Shown here: piece after piece, positions 36,610-45,241 of the stretch | Layout of the letters: each line of letters opens with the position of its first letter | Numbering within the stretch: the first letter of the stretch is position 1 | Source of the DNA: UBA4459 sp963776205 | Lineage (GTDB): Bacteria; Bacteroidota; Bacteroidia; Bacteroidales; F082 | DNA: 64,000 nucleotides | Direction: 5' to 3' | NCBI GenBank assembly: GCA_963776205.1 | Contig: CAVZLR010000002.1 | Coordinates: 558,001 to 622,000, forward strand | Notes under the pieces: model-generated | The model's input: the letters and a program-made list of their open reading frames with translations, nothing else | Told to the model about the DNA's origin: nothing | The model's database searches: none | Translations under genes and position numbers: made by a program

Positions 36610-38133
36610 ATGACATATATAGTTAAAGGCAAGGGGCTTACCATCGAGGATGTTGTAAATGTAGCACGTAACAATCATAAGGTGGAATTGCACCCTGATG
36701 CACTGCAACGAATCGAAAAATGCAGGGATATGCTTGAAAAGAAGATTGATGCGGGCGAAATCATGTATGGTGTCAATACTGGAATTGGTGAATTTTCAGA
36801 AGTTATTCTCAACGACGACCAGGTAAAAGAATTTCAGAAATACCTGATTTATAATCATGCCGCAGGTATTGGTGAAGCCATGCCTGTTGATCATGTGCGC
36901 GGTGCCATGCTTGGGAGAGTAAATGTACATGCACATGGTAATTCAGGTATCAGGCCCGAAATAACCCTTGCACTGATCGAAATGTTAAATAAAGGAGTAA
37001 CTCCTTTTGTTTGTAAAAAGGGATCTGTGGGTGCTTCCGGCGATTTAGCCCCTATGTCGCAAATTGCATTGTTGCTGTTGGGAGAAGGAAAGGCATTTTA
37101 TAAAGGAGAGTTGCTGGAAGGAAAGGAAGCTTTTAAAAAGGCCGGCATTGCCATTCCCGGTTTGAAAGCCCGGGATGGTTTGGGAACTATCAATGGTTCA
37201 AATGTACTCACAGCCATGAGTGCCTTGTTTTTATATGATGCTAACAATTGGCTTAAGCAAGCTGAAATTGCCGCTGCTATGTCGCTTGAGGCACTAAAAG
37301 CAAATATGGGTCCTTATAGCAGCAGGCTGCATGAAGTGAGAGGATTTAAAGGTGCAGTAAGAAGTGCGAATGCCATTGAAAAACTGGTACAGGGTGGCGA
37401 CCTGAAATCAGGAAAGGTTAAACACAAAGTACAGGATGCCTATTCAATGCGTTCCACACCGCAGGTTATCGGTACAGCACACGATGCCATTGCGTATGCC
37501 CGCTCCCAGGTTGAAATTGAATTGAATGGCGTTGGGGATAACCCTATCTTTTTCCCGGATGAAGATTTGGCACTATCAGGAGCTAACTTCCAGGGATCAC
37601 CGGTAGCCTTACCAATGGATATGGCAGGAGTTGCAATCACCATGGTCAGCGTGCTTTCTGAAAGAAGAATGAACAGGCTGAATAATCCTGCGTTAAGCGT
37701 TGGTTTGCCCGCCTTTTTAACAAAAGGGGCTGGAATGTTTTCCGGACTGATGCTCAGCCAATATACGGCGGATATGCAAATTGTGGAACAAAGAATATTA
37801 TCTGCCCCGGCATCTATACAATCCATCCCTGCTGCTGCTGATCAGGAAGATTTTGTTTCTATGGGTATGAATACTGCCATTAAGAATTTTCAGATTCTGG
37901 ATAATGCCTATGGCATTCTAGGCATCGAATTCATGGCTGCTGCACAAGCGCTTGATTTCAGGGAATATACCTTTGGAAATGGCGTTCAAAAAGCACATGA
38001 AGTTATTAGGCGTCACGTTGAATTTCTTGATGTTGACAGGCCATTATACAATGACCATAACACCATGAAAGCACTTGTAGAATCATGTGAAATACTTAAT
38101 GAAGTAGAATCGCAATTAGGCGCTATAGGATAA
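36610..38133 (+). CDS. MIO-type aromatic amino acid lyase (second HAL-family enzyme, substrate uncertain)
   Basis: 507 residues, a paralogue of hutH with clear differences. The MIO triad is Ala142-Ser143-Gly144 (GSVGASGDLAPMSQIALLLL), and the Tyr loop is YGVNTGIGEFSEV. The selectivity pair is Asn82-His83 (LIYNHAAG), not the Ser-His of histidine lyases, the His-Leu of tyrosine lyases or the Phe-Leu of phenylalanine lyases. The loop QEDFVSMGMNTA keeps the Glu but has Phe where hutH has His. It could be a histidine, tyrosine or other amino acid lyase, or an aminomutase. It has its own upstream region with a candidate promoter. Confidence 0.88.
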   Translation: MTYIVKGKGLTIEDVVNVARNNHKVELHPDALQRIEKCRDMLEKKIDAGEIMYGVNTGIGEFSEVILNDDQVKEFQKYLIYNHAAGIGEAMPVDHVRGAMLGRVNVHAHGNSGIRPEITLALIEMLNKGVTPFVCKKGSVGASGDLAPMSQIALLLLGEGKAFYKGELLEGKEAFKKAGIAIPGLKARDGLGTINGSNVLTAMSALFLYDANNWLKQAEIAAAMSLEALKANMGPYSSRLHEVRGFKGAVRSANAIEKLVQGGDLKSGKVKHKVQDAYSMRSTPQVIGTAHDAIAYARSQVEIELNGVGDNPIFFPDEDLALSGANFQGSPVALPMDMAGVAITMVSVLSERRMNRLNNPALSVGLPAFLTKGAGMFSGLMLSQYTADMQIVEQRILSAPASIQSIPAAADQEDFVSMGMNTAIKNFQILDNAYGILGIEFMAAAQALDFREYTFGNGVQKAHEVIRRHVEFLDVDRPLYNDHNTMKALVESCEILNEVESQLGAIG

Positions 38134-38159
38134 TATTTGTTTTAACGTATTTTTACCGA

Positions 38160-38582
38160 ATGATCGAAAAAACCGGGCGGCCTGATATTTTGACAATCCT
38201 GTGCATCCTTACCTTTATTGGAAGTGGTTCCTCGCTGATTGCCAATAGTTTTCTATACCTGATGTTCGATCAGGTGAAAGAAATCGTTGGGCAACAAGAA
38301 GCATTGAGCTTTTTGGGCTCTGAGATTAACCTTTCTTTCTTATTGGAAATTAAACCTGTTTTCTTTTTGATACAAGCAGCGCTATATTTTCTGTCGGTTT
38401 TTGGTGCTTACCAGATGTTTCAGCTTCGAAAGGTTGGGTTTCATCTGTACACTGTTTCCCAGATTTTACTACTTATTTTCTCAAAAATATTCATCCCTGC
38501 TTTACCTTTTCCCTTTTTTGAATTGATGGTAAGTACTGTTTTTATATTTTTATACTATAAAAACTTGCAATTTATGTCTTAG
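38160..38582 (+). CDS. Small membrane protein, unknown function
   Basis: 140 residues with about four hydrophobic helices (for example ILTILCILTFIGSGSSLIAN and FFLIQAALYFLSVFGAYQMF). No motif is recognised. It is followed after 4 bases by another four-helix protein of the same size and layout, so the two are probably co-translated and may be distant paralogues or subunits of one complex. Confidence 0.75.
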   Translation: MIEKTGRPDILTILCILTFIGSGSSLIANSFLYLMFDQVKEIVGQQEALSFLGSEINLSFLLEIKPVFFLIQAALYFLSVFGAYQMFQLRKVGFHLYTVSQILLLIFSKIFIPALPFPFFELMVSTVFIFLYYKNLQFMS

Positions 38583-38586
38583 ATAT

Positions 38587-39012
38587 ATGGCCTTGGAAAA
38601 CAAACTTCAGCAGGAAATAAGAGAAATACAGAAATCTGTCACTCCATTCATATTCAGAATTGTAATCATTATTACTATTGTTGGAGGCATTTTGGGCTTG
38701 CTTTTCTTTTCTTTTGTCCTGTTTTTTAATATCGATGGCAGTAACTTTCCTGGTTATTTTCAGTATAACGATCCAAAAGGAATAATTTTTAAAACATTCC
38801 TGGTATTGCAGATAGCGATCCATTTAGGATTTATCTTCAGTGCCATCCAATTGATAAAAAACAAAAAAACAGGTGTATATATCTATGCATTATGTTTTAT
38901 TATATTTGTTTTCAGTAGGTTATATTATATCGAATCCTTTGTAATTATTGAAATAATTTCAGGCATCATTTTATTATTGCTAATGATCCTATCATGGAAA
39001 AAATTAAAATAA
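38587..39012 (+). CDS. Small membrane protein, unknown function
   Basis: 141 residues. A short charged N-terminus (MALENKLQQEIREIQKSV) precedes four hydrophobic segments, including IVIIITIVGGILGLLFFSFV and the C-terminal IEIISGIILLLLMILSWKKL. No family is recognised. It starts 4 bases after the preceding membrane-protein gene. Both share the order helix, loop of about 45 residues, then three closely spaced helices, which suggests duplication. Confidence 0.75.
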   Translation: MALENKLQQEIREIQKSVTPFIFRIVIIITIVGGILGLLFFSFVLFFNIDGSNFPGYFQYNDPKGIIFKTFLVLQIAIHLGFIFSAIQLIKNKKTGVYIYALCFIIFVFSRLYYIESFVIIEIISGIILLLLMILSWKKLK

Positions 39013-39144
39013 TATTAATATAAAATACCTACCAGCATATCATCATTTTGAAATTCAGTAAAAAATAAGTTATTCACATGAAACCCTTAATATTTATTGA
39101 TTATATAAATATGAACTAATGTTTATTTATATGTTAAATTTTGT

Positions 39145-39152
39145 TAAGTTTG
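39145..39152 (+). promoter_or_regulatory. Candidate -7 box of the susC-susD operon
   Basis: TAAGTTTG, 84 bases before the susC-like start codon, in a very AT-rich leader. Confidence 0.35.
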
Positions 39153-39235
39153 TTTTATTTTTTAATAAATTGCACTGCTTTTTTAGAAAAAGAAAGTTTA
39201 GTAATTAATTCTATCAATAACCAAAAATTATCATT

Positions 39236-42200
39236 ATGAGAAAAATTACAATTTTGCTGACGTTCTTGTTTTTCATTGGCACCATAGGTGCTTTTGCTCA
39301 AGAAGCAAGAACTGTTAATGGTAAAGTTACCAGTAGCGAGGATGGAAAGGGTATTCCTGGTGTAAGTGTCTTTGTAAAAGGCACAACAATAGGTACCGTT
39401 ACCGGCCTTGACGGAAATTTTTCATTGGATATTGAACCTACTCACAATACGCTGGTATTCCAGTATGTGGGTATGGAAGCTCAGGAATTAGAAATTGGAC
39501 AACTATCCAGATTTGATGTTGTTCTTAGTCCTGACGCAATTCTAATGGAAGAAGTTGTAGTAACTGCGCTCGGTATTTCCCGTGAGAAAAAATCACTGGG
39601 ATACGCTGTGCAGGAACTCGATGGAGACGCCGTAAGTGATGTTAAAAGTGTGAACTTTGTCAACTCACTTTCAGGTAAATCTGCAGGTGTTGACATTTTA
39701 CAGGCAAATACCATGGGTGGTTCTGCCAACGTCATCATCAGGGGTACTACATCATTAACACAAAACAACCAGGCATTGTTTGTAGTTGACGGAGTTCCTT
39801 TCAACAACAACAACACAAACGAAGACAGGCCAGTAGCTAACACAACCGCGACTAATCAAAATGACGGCTGGGGTGGTTATGATTATGGTAACAATGCAAT
39901 GGACATCAACACCGAAGATATCGAAAGCATCTCGGTTCTTAAAGGTGCTGCAGCTACCGCTCTTTACGGTTCACGTGCTGCTAACGGTGTAATCCTTATT
40001 ACTACGAAGAAGGGCAAATTAGCTGCTTCCGGAAAAAAACGCATTGGCGTTACCTGGACAGGTGGTGTTGAAATCACATCAGCTGATTTATCAACTGCGC
40101 CTCATTATCAAGACGATTATGGTGGCGGTTACGGACCTTTCTACGACAATGAAGGTGTTCCAGGTGCTGACGATTATTATTTCTTTTACGCTGACCTTGA
40201 TGGTGATGGTGACAAGGAGTTAATCGCACCAACACCTGAGGATGCTACATGGGGACATAAATTTGATCCTAACCTGATGGTAGTTCAGTGGGACGCCCTC
40301 GATCCCCTGAATCCAGACAAATACGCAAAAGCAAGGCCATGGGTTGCAGGCGCAAACGAAATTGATTATTGGTTCGAAAATGGTGTTCAATGGACAAATA
40401 ACCTGGCGTTTGATGCAGCTAGCGATAAAGGAGCCATGCGTTTTTCATATGCCAACTTCGATCAGACAGGTATTGTGGCCAATTCACGCATCTCAAGACA
40501 TAACCTGAATTTCCAGGGTTCTTACAATTTCACCGATAAGTTTACAGTGGAAACCAATGTTACCTATACAAATATGAATGCATACGGAAGGTATGGTACC
40601 GGATATGATGGTATGAACCCTATGCAGCAATTAGGACAGTGGTTCCAGAGAAACGTGGATATGAAAAGACTGGAAGAAGGTTGGTTAAGACCTGATGGAA
40701 CACAGTTATCATGGAACTCATCATATTATGATGATTTACATCCTATTTATGCTGACAACCCATACTGGACAAGGAATAAAAACTATGAAACAGATGGACG
40801 TAACAGGGTTTTTGGTTATGTTTACGGTAAATACGACATTACTGACGACTTAGCTTTTACAGCTCGTTTTTCAGCAGATAATTATGCTACTTGGCAGGAT
40901 GAAAGAATCGCGGTTAGTAGCGTTGATCCATCATATTACTCCAGCTTTACACAAAATTACCTGGAGTTAAATACCGAACTCATGCTGCGTTATAGCCATG
41001 CATGGGACAATCTTTCATTAACCGCGATGCTGGGTGGTAACTTCAGACAAGATACCTGGCAAAACAATCTTGCACAAACTGCTGGTGGATTGGTAGTTCC
41101 TGACTTATATACAGTGAGCAATTCTCAATCACCGGCGCAAGTATTCCAAACCGATGTTAACCAGGCTGTTAACAGCGCCTTTGGATCAGTATCACTTGGA
41201 TTCAAGAACTTTATCTATCTTGATTTAACAGGAAGAAATGACTGGTCATCTACCATGAAGTCACCTACTAAAGAAGATCCAAATGAAGCCATTTCATACT
41301 TTTATCCTTCTGCTTCATTAAGTTTCTTATTAACTGAACTGAATGGATTAAATGACGTAAGTTGGTTATCACTTTTGAAATTAAGGGGTAATTATGCTGA
41401 AGTTGGTAATGATGCACCTGCTTATGCTACACAATCAACTTATACACAAAATACCAGCTATGGTAATTATGCATTGTTCTCAGTGAATAGTACACTGCAG
41501 AATCCTGACCTGGTACCTGAGCGTACAAAAGGATGGGAAGTTGGTATAGAAACCAGGTTCGCAAACAACCGTTTAGGATTTGACTTTGCATATTATAATA
41601 CAAATTCTTACGACCAGATTTTACCTGTACTTGTGACGCCTTTTACCGGTGTTACCAGGATGTGGGTTAATGGTGGCCAAATTGAAAATAAAGGATTTGA
41701 AATCACATTGCTAACTACTCCAGTTCAGAAAAAAGACTGGCGTTGGGACTTAAATGTGAACTGGTGGAGAAACAGAAACGAAGTTATTGAACTTTTCGAA
41801 GGTGTTGATAACCTGTTGATTTATTCTGCATGGGATGTTTCAATCAACGCTACTGTTGGTCAACCTTACGGAACCATCAGGGGTACCGATTTTGTTTATA
41901 CAGATGCTAACGGAAATATTACCGATAAAGATAATGGTAAGAAAACTGTTGACGAAAATGGTTATTACCTGAGAACAGCCAGCGATACCGTTATTGGTAA
42001 TATCGAGCCTGACTGGAAAATGGGTATTCCAACAACCTTATCTTTTAAAGGCCTTTCATTATACTTCCTGATCGACATTCAGAAAGGTGGTGATGTTTAC
42101 TCCGTAAGTACAAAATACGGACAGGCAACAGGATTGTATGAAGAAACTGCTGGCCTTAATGACAGGGGCGTTGAAATGCGCGACCCAGTTGAAGATGGCG

Positions 42201-42568
42201 GTGGATATTTATTCCCTGAAACTGTTAATGAAGATGGTACACCAAATTCTACTTATGTGCCCGCATTTAGGTGGGGACGTGCTTTCTACTACAATAACAG
42301 CCCGACAGCACGCTATGTATTCGATGCTTCTTACGTGAAACTTCGTGAGTTATCATTATCATACTCACTTCCAAAGAAGACTATTGAAAATTCTATCTTA
42401 AGCGAAGTAAGATTCGCTTTAACTGGACGTAACTTATGGATCATTCATAAAAATACTGATCATTTTGATCCGGAAGCAAGCCTTGGTTCAGGTAACCAGC
42501 AAGGTATAGAAACCGGTTCATATCCAGCGATGAGATCATTCGGATTCAATGTAACTTTAGGATTTTAA
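39236..42568 (+). CDS. SusC/RagA family TonB-linked outer membrane transporter
   Basis: 1110 residues. Signal peptide MRKITILLTFLFFIGTIGAFA; a carboxypeptidase-regulatory-like domain (about 27-110: VNGKVTSSEDGKGIPGVSVF); the SusC signature EEVVVTALGISREKKSLGYA; a plug with NVIIRGTTSLTQNNQALFVV and SVLKGAAATALYGSRAANG; then a 22-strand-type barrel ending MRSFGFNVTLGF. It imports a bound oligomer with energy from TonB/ExbBD. The SusD partner starts 27 bases downstream. No glycoside hydrolase or regulator adjoins the pair, so the substrate (glycan or peptide) is unknown. Confidence 0.97.
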   Translation: MRKITILLTFLFFIGTIGAFAQEARTVNGKVTSSEDGKGIPGVSVFVKGTTIGTVTGLDGNFSLDIEPTHNTLVFQYVGMEAQELEIGQLSRFDVVLSPDAILMEEVVVTALGISREKKSLGYAVQELDGDAVSDVKSVNFVNSLSGKSAGVDILQANTMGGSANVIIRGTTSLTQNNQALFVVDGVPFNNNNTNEDRPVANTTATNQNDGWGGYDYGNNAMDINTEDIESISVLKGAAATALYGSRAANGVILITTKKGKLAASGKKRIGVTWTGGVEITSADLSTAPHYQDDYGGGYGPFYDNEGVPGADDYYFFYADLDGDGDKELIAPTPEDATWGHKFDPNLMVVQWDALDPLNPDKYAKARPWVAGANEIDYWFENGVQWTNNLAFDAASDKGAMRFSYANFDQTGIVANSRISRHNLNFQGSYNFTDKFTVETNVTYTNMNAYGRYGTGYDGMNPMQQLGQWFQRNVDMKRLEEGWLRPDGTQLSWNSSYYDDLHPIYADNPYWTRNKNYETDGRNRVFGYVYGKYDITDDLAFTARFSADNYATWQDERIAVSSVDPSYYSSFTQNYLELNTELMLRYSHAWDNLSLTAMLGGNFRQDTWQNNLAQTAGGLVVPDLYTVSNSQSPAQVFQTDVNQAVNSAFGSVSLGFKNFIYLDLTGRNDWSSTMKSPTKEDPNEAISYFYPSASLSFLLTELNGLNDVSWLSLLKLRGNYAEVGNDAPAYATQSTYTQNTSYGNYALFSVNSTLQNPDLVPERTKGWEVGIETRFANNRLGFDFAYYNTNSYDQILPVLVTPFTGVTRMWVNGGQIENKGFEITLLTTPVQKKDWRWDLNVNWWRNRNEVIELFEGVDNLLIYSAWDVSINATVGQPYGTIRGTDFVYTDANGNITDKDNGKKTVDENGYYLRTASDTVIGNIEPDWKMGIPTTLSFKGLSLYFLIDIQKGGDVYSVSTKYGQATGLYEETAGLNDRGVEMRDPVEDGGGYLFPETVNEDGTPNSTYVPAFRWGRAFYYNNSPTARYVFDASYVKLRELSLSYSLPKKTIENSILSEVRFALTGRNLWIIHKNTDHFDPEASLGSGNQQGIETGSYPAMRSFGFNVTLGF

Positions 42569-42594
42569 TTTAGAAACTTTAAAAAGATACTAAT

Positions 42595-44079
42595 ATGAAA
42601 ATAATTAAATATTTAACGGTAATACTGGTAGTAACACTTGCGGTTACTCAATGTAAATTGCCCGACAATGTCAATCCAAAAAGAGCTACTGAAGTTCCGG
42701 TTGAAACTCTTTTTACAAATGGTTTGCGTGACTACGTTTATCAGATTGACCAGACAAATGACAACATTAATACCTTAAGATTATATGTTCAATATTTTCA
42801 GCAGGCTACCTATTTTGATGAGTCACGTTACCTGATGCAAGATCGTCAGATCCCTGATGGTTACGTAACTGAAATCTACCGGGATGCTTTGATGGACTTC
42901 AAACATGCGAAGGATATAGTTATGTCAGACGACCTTGGAGACCCTGTTGGTCAGGCAAACAAAGCTGCCGTGCTTGATATATTGACGGCTCAAGGATTCT
43001 TAACAGTAGTTGACGCATTTGGTGATGTACCTTATACTGAGGCACTACAATTAAATGATGCAACACAGCCAGTTTATGATGATGCAGCTACCATTTATCA
43101 ATCAGAGATTACAAACCTGAAGAATGCTGTTAATGCCATTAATCCAGGTGGTAATGGCTGGGGTGGTGCCGACATCATGTATGGTGGTGACCTGGGTTTA
43201 TGGAAGAAGTATGGTGCATCTTTACTTTTACGTCATGGTATGCGCTTGGCTGATGTTAATCCAAGCCTTTCCAAAGATGCCGTTGCAGCTGCGATAGCTG
43301 CAGGTGTTTTTACAAGCCAGGATGAAGCAGGGTTCCTGCATTGGGTTGGAGTTGTACCTCATATAAATCCTATTTACAATGCGTTTACTGTAAATGGTCG
43401 TAAAGACTATATGCCAACCAATACTATTGTTGACATCATGGCGAACCAGGAAGGTATGAATCATGACATGGGTGGTGTTGACCCACGTTTGGATAACTAT
43501 TTTACTGAAGCTGAGGTTGAAGGTGGTGGCTATATAGGTGCCGTTGCCGGTTTAGATGGTGCTCAAACTTACGCGCTGTTTTCACATTTCCAGGATGAGT
43601 TTTTTGAAGCTACATTCCCTTCAATGATGATTGATTATGTTGAAGTTGAATTTTTCCTTGCTGAAGCTGCTCAAAGAGGCGGTTATGGTGTAAGTGGTAC
43701 TGCTGAAGAGCATTATAACAATGCTATTACAGCTAGTATTCTTTACTGGCATGGAACAATGGACGAAGCTACTGCTTATCTTGCACTTCCGGGTGTAGCT
43801 TATGATGCTGCCAAATGGAAAGAAAGAATTGGCGTTCAGAAATGGATTGCACAATTCAACAGGGGAGTTGAAGCATGGGCTGAGTGGAAAAGGCTTGACT
43901 ATCCAATGTTAAATGTTCCTGAAGGAATGGTTTATGGTGATATTCCATTGCGTTATGTATATCCTTATAACGAGGTATTACAGAACAAAGCCAACTATGA
44001 AGCTGCAGCTTTAGCTATTGGTGGCGACGAAACATCTACTCCAATATTCTGGGATGTTAATCCTGCACCTTTTAATTAA
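42595..44079 (+). CDS. SusD/RagB family surface lipoprotein (SusD-like_2 type)
   Basis: 494 residues. The lipoprotein signal ends at Cys20 (TLAVTQC), so it is anchored on the outer surface as the lid of the SusC transporter. TPR-like helical repeats fill most of the protein; typical blocks are GFLTVVDAFGDVPYTEALQL and LWKKYGASLLLRHGMRLADV. The C-terminal part has WIAQFNRGVEAWAEWKRLDY and the ending TSTPIFWDVNP, seen in the SusD-like family usually paired with peptide- or glycan-type SusC proteins. A strong terminator follows directly. Confidence 0.95.
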   Translation: MKIIKYLTVILVVTLAVTQCKLPDNVNPKRATEVPVETLFTNGLRDYVYQIDQTNDNINTLRLYVQYFQQATYFDESRYLMQDRQIPDGYVTEIYRDALMDFKHAKDIVMSDDLGDPVGQANKAAVLDILTAQGFLTVVDAFGDVPYTEALQLNDATQPVYDDAATIYQSEITNLKNAVNAINPGGNGWGGADIMYGGDLGLWKKYGASLLLRHGMRLADVNPSLSKDAVAAAIAAGVFTSQDEAGFLHWVGVVPHINPIYNAFTVNGRKDYMPTNTIVDIMANQEGMNHDMGGVDPRLDNYFTEAEVEGGGYIGAVAGLDGAQTYALFSHFQDEFFEATFPSMMIDYVEVEFFLAEAAQRGGYGVSGTAEEHYNNAITASILYWHGTMDEATAYLALPGVAYDAAKWKERIGVQKWIAQFNRGVEAWAEWKRLDYPMLNVPEGMVYGDIPLRYVYPYNEVLQNKANYEAAALAIGGDETSTPIFWDVNPAPFN

Positions 44080-44098
44080 GAATTAATTTCTAATATAA

Positions 44099-44133
44099 TA
44101 AAAGCCGCTTTCAATTTGAAAGCGGCTTTTTTA
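44099..44133. terminator. Strong bidirectional terminator after susD-like gene
   Basis: A near-perfect palindrome of about 14 bp: AAAGCCGCTTTCAA and its complement around 44116, with flanking A and T runs. It serves both the susD-like gene and the convergent DUF3179 gene. Confidence 0.93.
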
Positions 44134-44147
44134 TTTCAACTTTAAAC

Positions 44148-45191
44148 TTATTCAAATATAGTTATAGCATTGAAAAAAGCCTGCCATGCAAAGGTGTGGG
44201 CTAAATAAGCATCAGCCGATTTGAGTCGAAAACCCTTTGCAGGACCTTCGATAACATTTCCGAATAGATCATAAGTATTTCCTAAATTATCCTTCATTAT
44301 AATCGGTAAATCACCCTGTACGGTATAAAATGAATTGTCACGTAAATTATTTTCCAGAACGAACGCATGAAAATAATTATCAGTTCTATTTCCAATAACA
44401 ATAATCTTATGCTGCCGAAATGTTGTTTTATATAATTGTATTGAATCCGTAAAAAGACCATCATCAAAAAGTAGCAGGCTTTCAATATCTGTTACTCCAA
44501 AATACCTGCTACCGGGAGGTAAGTCTGTAATATCACTTGGATCACCAAAATCAGCGATCGTTTTTAAAGATCCGCAGATACCTCCTCCACATACATCATG
44601 GTCGAGTATTATAGCATCAGGATAAGCATTCTTAATCATTGAATAAGTGGCTGTTACAAGTTGAATTGCTTCAGCCTCGTATCCCAGTAAATTTCCATTG
44701 ATACAAACGCTTTTCATTTGCGACCAATAACTTAATGTGTTTCGATCGTATGGAATTAAATTATCCCGGTATAGCATTCCGGAAACACCAAATTCAGTAA
44801 CTATTCCGTTAATATTTCTGTTCCATGCTATTCCACTCCCCGTTAGAGGACAAAAAGTAACGGCATAATAAAAATCTTCTATCTGATCATTAACTATCTC
44901 ATGTATACCCAGTACTGATTGAGGGTATACTTTGGTAATTCCATTATGATGTATAGCAAATAAGAGTTCATTAGCTTGTATATCAATATTGTGAATTGGA
45001 ACAAAAACAGGGCTGTCAATGGATTGTATTCGATCCATTTCTGTTCCCATATAAAGTATTTCCGATGCATCAACCAGCCATATATCCTGCGGAACTAATT
45101 TCCCATGATCGCTGTTAACTATCTTCTTGCAGCCATATTGAATGCTGAAAACAACAACCATTATGAATAAAATATGAAATTTTTTCATCAT
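44148..45191 (-). CDS. DUF3179 domain-containing protein, probable lipoprotein
   Basis: 347 residues. The N-terminus is hydrophobic and ends at YGC, a possible lipobox (Cys21). The domain is recognised from KVYPQSVLGIHEIVND, YYAVTFCPLTGSGIAWNR, FGVSGMLYRDNLIPYDRNT and the LSYWSQM block. Conserved Cys in FCPLTGSG and the HDVCGGGICGS cluster could bind a metal or redox cofactor, but no function is established for the family. It converges on the susD-like gene and lies 50 bases downstream of the M23 gene on the same strand. Confidence 0.85.
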   Translation of the reverse strand: MMKKFHILFIMVVVFSIQYGCKKIVNSDHGKLVPQDIWLVDASEILYMGTEMDRIQSIDSPVFVPIHNIDIQANELLFAIHHNGITKVYPQSVLGIHEIVNDQIEDFYYAVTFCPLTGSGIAWNRNINGIVTEFGVSGMLYRDNLIPYDRNTLSYWSQMKSVCINGNLLGYEAEAIQLVTATYSMIKNAYPDAIILDHDVCGGGICGSLKTIADFGDPSDITDLPPGSRYFGVTDIESLLLFDDGLFTDSIQLYKTTFRQHKIIVIGNRTDNYFHAFVLENNLRDNSFYTVQGDLPIIMKDNLGNTYDLFGNVIEGPAKGFRLKSADAYLAHTFAWQAFFNAITIFE

Positions 45192-45241
45192 AATAATTGA
45201 CGATGGCTGAGAATAAACCTTACAATAATGGATAATGAAAA

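Noticed and set aside
34601..38133. A histidine utilisation (hut) cluster
   Set aside because: Only ammonia-lyase genes are present; urocanase, imidazolonepropionase and formiminoglutamase genes are absent from the window.
39481..39843. 120-residue minus-strand open frame inside the SusC-like gene
   Set aside because: Shadow of the plug-domain coding region; no independent support.
39236..44079. A polysaccharide utilisation locus
   Set aside because: SusC and SusD are present, but no carbohydrate-active enzyme or dedicated regulator adjoins them.
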